Shown one piece after another: positions 29,479 through 38,988 of a stretch of 64,000 nt of DNA; the stretch's first letter is position 1; every line of letters begins with the position of its first letter. Location: assembly GCA_030849045.1 (NCBI GenBank), contig JASAOL010000530.1, forward strand, positions 1 to 64,000, written 5' to 3'. Origin of the DNA: Wallacemonas rigidus (taxonomy: Eukaryota > Euglenozoa > Kinetoplastea > Trypanosomatida > Trypanosomatidae). The position numbers were made by a program, and so were the translations under genes. The notes under the pieces were generated by a model. It saw only the letters and a list, made by a program, of their open reading frames with translations. It searched no databases and had not been told where the DNA came from.

Positions 29479-30666
29479 TAGGTAACCGTGTGGAACGTAA
29501 CGGAAACGAAGCGAAGGCGAGTGAGAGGCGTGTGTAAAGAGGGGTATGCGTTCACAGTGAGAGCTGCGTTGATGTAGGTATTGCGCGGGCTCCTGTTGTG
29601 CTTGGGGGGAGAAGCCGACCGCAATGTCTGAGGCTCGGCAGGGACAGAGCTGCGTGGATGCGCTGGGTCAACGCAAGCGGACGTGTCCACCAGGAGACCA
29701 GTGCGCCGTGAACGTCGAAGCGAATACCGCAGTGCGCGCAGGCACGGGAGTGTTGCGATAGAAAGCACTCGCAGAAATCTCGCCAGTCATCGTGTCCCGT
29801 GGGGCAGCATGAACTTTCTTTACGAGCGTGCGCTTCTCCAGTGCAGTTCACGCGATCGTCGGTACTGTTGAGATAGCGCGAGACGACGACACCAGTACGA
29901 TCGATTTGCTTTTGGTTTGACGCTAACAACGAGAGTTACAGAAGCTCAGATTTGTGAGCTCAGGGGGAGGAGGGAGGACCACCTGCGGAAAAGGAGAAAG
30001 CGAAAACGGGCATGCCCAGGACACGAGGTTTCCGCATACGTATCTTGGCTCCCAACGCTGTTAGCTCTCATCGAAAAACAAAGTGAAAAAAGGCATTCAG
30101 CTTTTTCAAAGACCACGATGACACATATCAGTATCACCGAACTACTAACTTTTTGACACGTGACTATCACAGCTCAACGCGCGCATACGTGGACTGAAAC
30201 GAACAACACGAATGCCACCTGTATGCGTACGTGCTCGCTCACACCTCACGCCGTGCGGCGCAGCAGGAGACGAGAGCGCCAGCGGGGAAAAGGAAAGGGA
30301 GAGAAAACAAAAAAAAAAAAAGGCAGTCACGCTACGGGGACAAACACATTGAGAAGCCAATCCAGAGAGAACGGGGGAAAAAAAACATGCGAGAAGAAGG
30401 GGGAGGAGAAGTGTGCCTTCCATCAGCGGACGCGTCATTGAGAGCACATGATTGGTCATGCACTGCCTAAGGGCATCACGTACACAGGACGACAACGTGC
30501 AAACGCCAAAGAGCGGCGAACAGCCTGTTTGTGCAGGTATCACTCGACTCTTCTCAGGCTCTCTCTTCACCTCCACGTCAGACGGCACACCGTGCTTCCT
30601 CGGGGCTCTGCGGGTTTCCCGATAGCTTGCTGGTCTGTTTGGCGGGTCTGGAAAGGACTGATAGTA

Positions 30667-31113
30667 CTAATTCAGAAGGAGTTCTGCCACGGCCATGGTC
30701 GTCATGGCCGGGGCCAGCCACATGACGTGGGTGTGAAGCACCAACCAGTAAGCGATGAAGATCCAGCCGGCGACGTGGGCGCTGTTGTGGCCGTTGTAGC
30801 CCAGCGTGGCGTAACCTGCTGCCCAGATCACGGAGAACACACAGATTATTCCTGAAATGACACGATTCACTACAGACACAGTGGACTGCTCAGCGGCGAT
30901 CCAGTGACGCATGAAGAGCTCACCGGGCACTACGGCAGAGACAGACCGACGCATCTGCTCGTTGGCAGCAGCCGACTCCTCGGCCTCCAGCTGGTGGTTC
31001 CACATCTTGGACCAATCATGTGTCGTGGGGCGGTGGTGCGCTGTGCGTAAGGCTGTCAGGCTCGCGGCGGCGGCGGGGACCAAACGACCCAGGGGGACAG
31101 CGCGACGAAGCAT
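30667..31113 (-). CDS. Small mitochondrial membrane protein, unknown
   Basis: 148 residues. The N-terminus (MLRRAVPLGRLVPAAAASL) is basic, Ala/Leu-rich and free of acids, a typical mitochondrial presequence. Hydrophobic helices follow at about 78-103, 107-124 and 128-147. Trp, Tyr and His residues at the helix ends (NGHNSAH, VLHTHVMW) recall small anchor subunits of respiratory complexes, for example of complex II or IV, but I cannot assign it. The ATG is the only start that includes the presequence. Confidence 0.8.
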   Translation of the reverse strand: MLRRAVPLGRLVPAAAASLTALRTAHHRPTTHDWSKMWNHQLEAEESAAANEQMRRSVSAVVPGELFMRHWIAAEQSTVSVVNRVISGIICVFSVIWAAGYATLGYNGHNSAHVAGWIFIAYWLVLHTHVMWLAPAMTTMAVAELLLN

Positions 31114-32008
31114 TTTGTTTCTTCCTACGTGCTACTTCTACGTGGGTGTGGTTTCTGGACGTGCGCCAAAGTGCGTTGAAATCGATCGATGTCGCTGTTG
31201 TCTGGTCTCGACAGAATAGTGTCGCGATGCAGGGAGAAGAAAACTGGCAAGCTGTTCCACGTGGATTCAGGGAGACGTCCAACACGTGTTGTTTGCGGGG
31301 ACGTTCGCATGCGAAAATTGTACGAGAGGCGGTTTCATGTCGCGTGGGTTTGTTCGCACAGGATGAAGTAGGAGAGGAGAGGGACGTGAGTAGGTGGACA
31401 GTGCGAGTGAAAAGATCAGACCGGCCACATTGGCACAGACGTAACGACAGTTCGACGCACCAACTCGTTCATACCGTCAGCCGGTGGCGTCACGGCCATG
31501 AGTAGGTGAAGTGGGGAAACCAGCATGTCATTGACAACGTGGAAGGCAATCTACGCTGCGTTGTCAGGTGCTGAGGGGACGCGACAGGACACGAATCGAC
31601 TATCCGTGCCTTTCATCGAGGGAGAGCTTTCCTTGACAGCATTTCGTCCGCTTGTGGTAGCGCTGAGACGGACGCGTGCGGATCATTGCTTTACTATTTT
31701 TTTTTTCCGTTGTTGGTGTTAATGCTGTGGTTTGGTATCTCGCATCCGTACGTGCGGGTGAATCACACACACAACCTTTCTGCTACTACCGCGCGGTCCT
31801 GCTCGTCTGCGAAGGAAACTGAGGTATATGACAGGATAGCGAAGGAAGAACAAAATAAGCGCGTGATAACAAGCTGCAACTTTGACGGCCAGATACGAGA
31901 GAGTCATGACTATGTGTGCGTCCACCACGACTAGAGGGAAAAGAGGGGACGGGAGCGGTAGGTCGAGCAGGAGGGAGTCGCTGCCCCCCCCCCAGCCAGC
32001 TGTCCGCA
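31114..32008. other. Intergenic region
   Basis: Leader of the small mitochondrial protein gene, with a transcript-strand pyrimidine tract near 31390-31360, and the 3' UTR of the p24 gene, with a C-run near 31984. No gene seen. Confidence 0.6.
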
Positions 32009-32662
32009 CTATTTAGTAGGTTGCACCTGGCGCGCGTACCGCTTCTTGAAGAGCCGAGTGACAAAAAACACATTGAGCACACTCACAAGAACGAGAATGA
32101 CTGTCTCCGCCACACCACGAATGCACATAATCTCGAATACGCGCTCAACGTGCGTGCGCAGAATACGCTCGCGGAGACGCATGATCATTTGATCGTCGGC
32201 CGAGCCCAGGAAGTAGCTGTCCGACGTGTGCATCGCCTTGCGAAGCGGATCCATGCGCGACTTCCACCGCTTCAAGGAAGTCAGCCCGATCTCCATTTTG
32301 ATGCGTTTCGTCACCTTGGAGTATCGCCTGTTGTCTACGCAGTAAGAGTATTCCATCTGTGAGCGTGTCGTGAAGTACACGCGGTCCTGCATACCGTGCT
32401 CTCCCGCGAATGAGGAATACACTGTGCGGTTCATGGGGTTGCGAATAAACACATCGAAGTCTTCTCCGCCATCGAGGACGTGGTAGTGCATCGATACACC
32501 CTCATAAAAGTCCTGAGACTTGCTGTACATGCACACCTCCTCGTCGCGGACCTCAAAAATAAGAGAGGTGACTGTAGGCCGGATACGCAATGCCTGGGCG
32601 TAATCGATGAGCAGTACGAGCACCACAAGTGCGAGGCACACAAGGCGACTGCACATTGACAT
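32009..32662 (-). CDS. p24 (emp24/gp25L) family cargo receptor
   Basis: A type I membrane protein of the early secretory pathway that cycles between ER and Golgi in COPI/COPII vesicles and, in other eukaryotes, selects GPI-anchored cargo. 217 residues: signal peptide (about 1-24), a GOLD beta domain with the conserved cysteine pair Cys44 and Cys108, a coiled-coil stretch (about 125-175), one membrane helix (about 183-203), and a short tail RLFKKRYARQ whose dibasic pair after FF/LF fits coat binding. Length is typical for the family. The ATG at 32662 (another follows two codons later) gives a clean signal peptide; the open frame upstream to 33034 is leader. Confidence 0.9.
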   Translation of the reverse strand: MSMCSRLVCLALVVLVLLIDYAQALRIRPTVTSLIFEVRDEEVCMYSKSQDFYEGVSMHYHVLDGGEDFDVFIRNPMNRTVYSSFAGEHGMQDRVYFTTRSQMEYSYCVDNRRYSKVTKRIKMEIGLTSLKRWKSRMDPLRKAMHTSDSYFLGSADDQMIMRLRERILRTHVERVFEIMCIRGVAETVILVLVSVLNVFFVTRLFKKRYARQVQPTK

Positions 32663-33634
32663 GGCGAGGGCCCCACAAAACAAAAACACCGAATGAAGTT
32701 CCACAAGAGCGAAAAGAGAAAAAGACCAAAAAGAGACGAGGCCCGGGCGGATACTGTGCCCTGTCGTTTGAGTCGACCACCTGGATACAGGAAGCGTGCA
32801 ACACGCAGATTCTGTGCAAAGACGAGTTGTGTGAACGACGAGAATGACAACGTTGGGGAATGCAGTGCGTCGATTCACACCGGTGGAATGCGCACAGAAG
32901 AGAGCGAGAGAAGTAGGACGGTGACGCTCGAAAGAACCAGTGGGAGTGAGGAAGAGGGTGGAGAGAGGCGGTACGGAGATGGTGTGAGGGGCTGGGAGAC
33001 AAGGACCCCGCACGAGCGGGCCAGAGGTCTCCAAAATGAAACGGGCGAGCTAAAGGATGTGTGGAACTGGAGAAAGGTGTGCCGTAGCTGTTTCGACTGC
33101 CCACTATCGACATCAAGGCGTGTGCACTGTGTTTTGAGCCCAAGGATCCATTTGAGGATATGTCACACTGTGCCACTAGCGCTGCTCTTCCAAAAGCGCG
33201 TCCTCTTGTCTCATCGCGTCCGCTCAGGCCGCGTATGAGGTGTGAAAAGAATGGATATCGTATAACGAGGGGAATGAAAAGAGAGGGACACGTGCAGCAA
33301 GCACGGCTCAAGAGGGAAGTGGTACATAATGGACGTCGTCGCAGTGGAACGCGCGCGGTTGAAAAAGAAATACAAAGTGAAAAGCAATAGGTGTAACAGC
33401 CATCAGACGTCGTTTACGCATGCGCACCAACGCGCACGTCGAGAACGGTAGTCGTGATTAAAGCCCACACCAGTCGTGACGCCAGCATGCTCCGTGCGAC
33501 GGGATATCGCTGTGCCATCTAGATGCGAGATTTCGGCGCATTCATAATTGTAAGAGCGAAGCGAGGAAAGGTGCGTGGAGCCAACGCGCACAGAAAGCAG
33601 CGCGCGAGCGCACATGTAATGTCGAAGAGACCTT
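32663..33634. other. Intergenic region
   Basis: Leader of the p24 gene with the pyrimidine tract listed separately, then the 3' UTR of the EF-hand-like gene. No credible gene. Confidence 0.6.
32705..32742 (-). promoter_or_regulatory. Pyrimidine tract in the p24 leader
   Basis: CT-rich on the transcript strand, 43-80 bases upstream of the p24 ATG. There is no AG between it and the ATG; the nearest is at 32754-32755. It is therefore likely retained in the mature leader rather than acting as the splice signal for this start. Confidence 0.4.
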
Positions 33635-34969
33635 TTATGCCACGGATGAGGTCGCACGCGACCGCTTGATGTACTTGTCCGCGACGAAACGCGGGTGCGT
33701 AGCATCGATGGGTCGCTCAGTGGAGGCCTCACGGTCCTCGTCCAACACGAAGGTGCTCGCGTAGATGTCATGAATCAAGCCGAGAATCTTTTTGTTCTCG
33801 CGAGACCGCTGCTCGGCATCCAGTGCGGCACGACGACGGTTCGTCGCTGGCGCTCCCCGCAGGTTGCCACCGCCCTTCAGCAGACGCTCAAGCTCACTCT
33901 CCCTGTTGGACGGGGGCAGTATCTTTCCGTTCCAATCGAGGTGCATCAGCGCCTCGGTGAGGGCGGTCTCCTTTTTGAGGAGGCGGTGTGCCGTGGCCGA
34001 GGGGATGCAGTGATCCAATTGTACCAACTCCACCTGCTCTACGACCCGCTTTTGCGCCAGCGCCAGTGCCGCCGCGTCCACACGGAGGTGGCCAATCAGG
34101 AGAGAAGCGACCGCCTCTACCATACGAGTCAACTCGTCCAATGTGATCAACGTCTCGGGAGGTACCTGGCCGCTCACCAGCCGCTTACAGCACAGCGCGG
34201 CCGTCACATCACAGGGGCGATACAGAGTCGAGAGTCCCTCTAGGGCTTCGCGCAGGTCCACCACATCTTGGCCGCGGAAGTCCAGGTACTTGAAAAGGTA
34301 GTGGGACTCGGCCTCATCAATTGGCTCGCCGTGGAAGATGGATAACAACAGCAGGAGGAGGTCCATCTCGCGCAGCACACGGAGACCCAGGCGGGCTGCC
34401 ATGGCGCGCGTCGCGGCCAGGAACGCGTCCTCCGGCTCTTGCATAATGCGCTTGACAAGGCTGTTGCGGTTGTCGCGGAGGAGAACCCCGGCAAACAGAC
34501 TGCGATGAAGTGAGAGAGGTGCCTGCCGATGGTGTGGATTGTGCGACTCTGTATGTGTGTCCCTTCGCATCGGTACATGTGGAGAGCGTGGGACTATGGG
34601 CAGTGTGTGCGAGAAATCGGGACTGTTCGATGCGGAAGTGGAGCCGCCCTGTAAGTGGCGCGCGGGTGACCACCTCCGCGTCCCTGTCAGACCGTCACGT
34701 ACCAACTGGCGCCCTTCGTCACGAGGTAACGGACGCTGCCGGGCATCCGGTCGAGAAACCGAGTACACACTGTGGTTCACCCGCAGGCCAGAAGCGCCGT
34801 GTGCGGAATACTGTGTTGTGCTTCGCCTAACGGACGCGGAAGCTACGTGTCTCTGCCGACGTACGTAACCGGTTGTGGGCTCTTCAGCGAGAATGCTCGC
34901 CACTGTCCGCGTGGATGGGGCACCGCCAACGAGTGCACTGGACGGCCGCTGCGGTACGCGCGTGCTCAT
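33635..34969 (-). CDS. Hypothetical protein with degenerate EF-hand-like region
   Basis: 444 residues. The first ~150 are disordered, rich in Arg, Ser, Pro and His. The middle (about 185-340) is helical and looks like paired EF-hands: a leucine-rich helix, then a YLDFRGQDVVDLREAL segment whose spacing fits a 12-residue loop ending in Glu, but without the calcium-coordinating acidic pattern. The C-terminal ~80 residues are charged and helical. Calcium binding is unlikely as seen. I recognise no specific family; it is probably kinetoplastid-specific. Confidence 0.75.
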   Translation of the reverse strand: MSTRVPQRPSSALVGGAPSTRTVASILAEEPTTGYVRRQRHVASASVRRSTTQYSAHGASGLRVNHSVYSVSRPDARQRPLPRDEGRQLVRDGLTGTRRWSPARHLQGGSTSASNSPDFSHTLPIVPRSPHVPMRRDTHTESHNPHHRQAPLSLHRSLFAGVLLRDNRNSLVKRIMQEPEDAFLAATRAMAARLGLRVLREMDLLLLLLSIFHGEPIDEAESHYLFKYLDFRGQDVVDLREALEGLSTLYRPCDVTAALCCKRLVSGQVPPETLITLDELTRMVEAVASLLIGHLRVDAAALALAQKRVVEQVELVQLDHCIPSATAHRLLKKETALTEALMHLDWNGKILPPSNRESELERLLKGGGNLRGAPATNRRRAALDAEQRSRENKKILGLIHDIYASTFVLDEDREASTERPIDATHPRFVADKYIKRSRATSSVA

Positions 34970-36120
34970 AGGTGAGACGGGAACAAAGTAAGATGGAAAA
35001 GGAGAGTGTGTGTGTGTCAGGGAATGCGATGAGAGACTGCGGCAGTACGGGCAGCGGACCCTCTTGCAGACAGATGACCGGCTCAGCCCAGTACGAAGAA
35101 GGAGAAGCGAGAGTGATGATCTAAATAGACGGCGGGTGGAGCACGCAAGGTTTTTCTACGGAAAATCGAAGTTCGGTGAGCACACTTCTCGCAGATTCCG
35201 TGTTTGTGAAGGCGTGAGCAGAGAAAAGAAGACAGGTGGAGGATAAAAGAAGCGAGCGGTTGTAAACAGTGTAGAAGAGCATCGCTAAGACGCAGTTCTG
35301 AACAGCGGTTGTTTGTGTATGTTGTGGCGCGGTTCGTCCGCGAAAACGCGAGACTCAAGCCACATCCCCAGTACACGCGCGAGGTGCACGGTGTACTATC
35401 GAGTTAGCACGTTCATCAGGACAAAGAGTGTGTGCGTGTTGAGGGCAAGCACGCCGCGTGTACGTCCCTCTCTCCCCCTCTCACTTCTCGCGATGGAAAA
35501 AAAAAAAAAACGTCATCGCTCCGGTGATCTGTGAGCATCGTCGGAAGGTGGGTAGGAAACGAGAGCCAGATAGGTCTCACTGTTCATTTTCCCATGTGAC
35601 GGGTTCAGGCCCTACTCTTCGCTTGCTCGCTCGTCGCTCATGGAGAGTCTGAGAGCGAGGAGGAGAAGAAAAGGAAACAGACCGTATTATTAATAACTTG
35701 ACTTAGTAGAAAACAAAACGAAAACAGCTCTTGTCCTTTCACAACCTATCCTGGGCACACACGGCATTGGCAAAGGCTCAAAGTGCGGTCTTTTTCATCG
35801 CTGCAGTTCTACACTGTGTTCATATTTTTGCGCCAGAGCTTGAAGCTCCCAATGAGAGGAACAGCGCGAGCTGGAAAAGACTACAGGTCAAAAAGAAACC
35901 AAAGAAGAGAAGGAACCAGATGTAAAGCGGCTAGTAAACCAGACAGAACGACACCTCTGCACCGAGAGCTACACGAGAGACGTATATACACGCACGCACA
36001 CTTTTTACGCTACCTGCCCGTGACGAGGAAACATAGAGAGAGAGAAAGGGAGGAAGGAAGTAAGGCGTGCCCATGATGGCTTCGCTTCACGTAGACATCG
36101 CGTGAACACACTAACGTACG
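34970..36120. other. Intergenic region
   Basis: Leader of the previous entry, with pyrimidine-rich stretches (transcript sense) near 35005-34980 and 35250-35218, and the 3' UTR of the TyrRS gene. Nothing else recognised. Confidence 0.6.
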
Positions 36121-38193
36121 CTACTTCTTCTTGCTTAGCTTCTTTTCCACCTTTTTGAGGGCTTGCGACAGCTCCTTCAACTTGGGTTGTGTCAGCTGTT
36201 TGCGGGTCTCCTCCGACGTGGCGAGCAGCAGCTTCGACACGGTGGCTTTCAGATCAGCGGGATGCAGCTTGCCTTCTTGGCACGCAGCGCGAAGAGGCGC
36301 CTCGGCGTTGAACGTCAGATTGCCGCCGTTAGCCTCGCTCCGCTCGACGACGAGTTCACCATTCTGGTTCTTCATCAGATACAGAGCGAGGTCAACGACG
36401 GGGTTCTCGCCTTCCTCCGGGGCCGCGTAGGCCTTCTTGATCTTGCGCCGCAGATCGAGGTCCGTGTCGTCCAGGAACAACGTCTCGTCGCCGCTGAAAA
36501 CAGCGGGCGGTGCACCGGGTTTGTGGAGGGCGGGTATGTGGACGGCCGACGCCTCCGCAATCTGCACCGCACCCTTCGTGAACTCCGTCACCAGTTCGTT
36601 GAGCCGTCCGTCTGTCGTGAGGCGAATCACGTGGCTGGCGCGCAGCGTCGCCGCGCACGCAACGCGCATGAGCGCCGCGATGACCTGACCCGCATTCTTG
36701 ACCTCGCCACCGTAAAGCTCCTCGATGTGTGTGAGCGTGTTCTGGCGGCCCACGTTGATCACCGTGACCCAGAAGTCTGTGCGGTGGTTCAACATGAGCT
36801 CGCTCTCGTACACCGCTGTCACCTCCTTCGGCAGGCCGGCGGCCCTGAGCAGCTCCGTGTTGTACGTCATCGCCGCCTTGATATCGGCCTCCTCACCGGT
36901 CAGCGCATCGGAGGCGAAGGCAGTCAGATCGGCCAGTACCAGCGTCACGGAGCCATCCGCGTGTTCGGACAAAAACTGACGTGCCGAGTCCACAATCGTC
37001 GCCGCCAGCTCCAACGACAGCTTCATCACAGGCGGCAGCCACATCAAGGCGGACGGTGTCGCCGACACCGCTGGTGCCTCTGCGTGCGTGATAGCAGGCG
37101 CAGCGCCATCTTTGCGGAAGGACTTGACCTGCTCTAAGAGCGCCTTGGCGGTGGAATCGTTGTCAAAGTGCAGGCGCACGGGATCCAGCAGGCGGTTGAT
37201 CTCATCAATCAAGCCCTCCTTTAGTGCCTCTTCACTGATCTCCTCGCTCAGGAACGCCGCCTCGAGATCGTGGTACGACTCAAATGTCCGTCCGTTCACG
37301 GTAGCGCGCGCACCAGGGCGGGCGAAGATGATGCACTGGTAATAGTCAAGCACCGGGTTCTTGTCGTCGGTCGACACTGGGGCGCCGTCATCATTTACCG
37401 CGGTCGTCACCTGCGCGACACGCGGGCAGTACGCCTGACGAATTTTGCGGGCGACGTCTTCAGCGCTGTCCTCCATGAAGATCGCGCTGTCGGGATCGCT
37501 CTTACTCATCTTCGCCTGCCCCTGTTTGAGGCCGGCCAGCATGTGGTGGGACAGGATCACCGGCTTGAGCTTGCGCTTGGTCAGGTCGCAGTACTCGCGG
37601 GCCAGCATGTTCACCTTGCGCTGATCGAGTCCCAGTTGGCAAATGTCCGCCTTCAGGTAGAAGATGTCAGAGCACTGCATGAGGGGGTAGAGCACCTGCG
37701 CGGCGGTCAAGGTGCCCTCGGTCTTACCCATGATGGTGCAGCACTTCTTGATGCGTGCGATTGTGTTGCGGCGCCCGATATCGAGCACCACGCGCCAGTA
37801 CGTGTCCGCGTGGTCGGTAATGTCATTGCTGCTCCAGAGGAAGACCACCTTGGACATGTCCATGCCAGCCGCTTTCCAGACCTCGATAAGGTATTCGCCA
37901 ACGACTTTGATGCGCGACAATTCACCGCCCACCTTGTCGTTCATCAGTGCAAACCAGTCCGCGACCCAGAACACGAACTCGCAGCCAGACGTCGTGCACT
38001 TGTTGACATTGACAGACTTGAAGATGCCCTGGGCGATATGCATGCGTCCTGAGGGCTCGAAGCCGTCGTAGCACCGGATGTTGGGCTTCTTCTCGAGAAG
38101 GTTACGCAGCTCGTCCTCTTGGATGCATTCCTCGCCCACGCTGCGGACAAGGGCGAAGCGCTCGTCCAGCGACAACTGCGCGTCAGTGCTCAT
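36121..38193 (-). CDS. Tyrosyl-tRNA synthetase, double-length pseudo-dimer
   Basis: It charges tRNA-Tyr with tyrosine. 690 residues, about twice the usual subunit: two synthetase units in tandem, as known for Leishmania TyrRS. The first unit (about 1-350) has the HIGH-like motif HIAQ at 52-55 and an intact KMSKS at 228-232. The second (about 365-690) repeats the fold but lacks both signature motifs, keeping the region expected to bind the anticodon. One catalytic site per polypeptide follows from this. The C-terminus is a lysine-rich helix (KKVEKKLSKKK). The frame runs on to 38229 with another ATG, but the ATG at 38193 puts the start next to the conserved DERFALVRSVGEEC region. Confidence 0.95.
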   Translation of the reverse strand: MSTDAQLSLDERFALVRSVGEECIQEDELRNLLEKKPNIRCYDGFEPSGRMHIAQGIFKSVNVNKCTTSGCEFVFWVADWFALMNDKVGGELSRIKVVGEYLIEVWKAAGMDMSKVVFLWSSNDITDHADTYWRVVLDIGRRNTIARIKKCCTIMGKTEGTLTAAQVLYPLMQCSDIFYLKADICQLGLDQRKVNMLAREYCDLTKRKLKPVILSHHMLAGLKQGQAKMSKSDPDSAIFMEDSAEDVARKIRQAYCPRVAQVTTAVNDDGAPVSTDDKNPVLDYYQCIIFARPGARATVNGRTFESYHDLEAAFLSEEISEEALKEGLIDEINRLLDPVRLHFDNDSTAKALLEQVKSFRKDGAAPAITHAEAPAVSATPSALMWLPPVMKLSLELAATIVDSARQFLSEHADGSVTLVLADLTAFASDALTGEEADIKAAMTYNTELLRAAGLPKEVTAVYESELMLNHRTDFWVTVINVGRQNTLTHIEELYGGEVKNAGQVIAALMRVACAATLRASHVIRLTTDGRLNELVTEFTKGAVQIAEASAVHIPALHKPGAPPAVFSGDETLFLDDTDLDLRRKIKKAYAAPEEGENPVVDLALYLMKNQNGELVVERSEANGGNLTFNAEAPLRAACQEGKLHPADLKATVSKLLLATSEETRKQLTQPKLKELSQALKKVEKKLSKKK

Positions 38194-38988
38194 AGTAGGT
38201 GACGAGAAGTAGCGGGGTCGGAAAGACACGCAGTGAGGTGTGAAGGGCGAGGGAAAAGCAGTGGCAAGCCGACCACAGTGGCGTTGCGCTGTTCGCGTGA
38301 AGGGTAGGCGGAACGTCCTTGAGAGGCGGTGAAAAGAAAGGCGTAAACAACGTGCTTTACGAAATCAGCAAACAATCAAGAAGGAGAGAGATGTAGAAGA
38401 GGGGAGCGAGACAGTTGGAGGCATGACGAAGGGACACGCGTCACGTAATGTCAGCGTGTGCATGCAGTAACCTGTCTCAACACAACAACAACAAAAAAGT
38501 GCGGCACATGTCGCGTTAGTCGCATACCACTGCATCACCCTCTCTTCGCGATACGCAAGGAAGTGGTTGATATTGGACACAAGTGCGCCGGTCCATGTGT
38601 GTCTGCACTTGGGCCCGTCACGCATTCGCTCCTTTAGTTTTTTTTTGTTCGTGTGTGTGTGTGTGTGTGTGTGTGTTTCTGTGGATTTTTGTGCTGTTGA
38701 AGTTGCTGCGTTGCGCTGCGACGCCAGGCGTGACGGGTACCGCAGAACGAAACAGCGCCGACGACAGCATGAGTTGTGATCATCAGAAAAAAGTGCTGTG
38801 GAATAAAAGAGAAGATGAGAAGTCAGACGGCGGATGACGGCGCGCGCCGCAGCGTCAGACAGAGGAGGAGGGGGGGGGGTAGGGAACGAAGGATGCTCTC
38901 TAGTCGGCAGCTCGGAGCACGAGAGGAGTAAAAAGACGAGTGTGAAGAAGGGGAAGGAAAAGACACATAGGTGTGGTCACCATACCGA
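38194..38988. other. Intergenic region
   Basis: TyrRS leader with a transcript-strand pyrimidine tract near 38412-38377, then the 3' UTR of the PARG-like gene, with a T-run (38637-38646) beside a GT run. No gene seen. Confidence 0.6.
38651..38677. repeat. (GT)n microsatellite
   Basis: Twenty-seven bases of GT in the 3' UTR of the PARG-like gene, next to a T-run. Confidence 0.9.

Larger units (their letters stand above)
28845..30666. other. Longest intergenic region of the window
   Basis: About 1.8 kb. It holds a C-rich tract (transcript sense) directly before the NEK ATG, A-rich low-complexity sequence (28970-29350 and 30280-30410), a 13-base tandem repeat at 29447-29478, and a more complex segment at about 29380-29930 with no convincing ORF. 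Part must be the 3' UTR of the small mitochondrial protein gene. Confidence 0.55.

Noticed and set aside
29552-29929. 125-residue Cys/His-containing minus-strand open frame
   Set aside because: The Cys and His spacing fits no zinc-binding family I know and the frame is short. I keep the region only as a sequence block to check.
36163-37137. 324-residue open frame on the plus strand
   Set aside because: It is antisense to the second half of TyrRS, an unambiguous gene on the minus strand.
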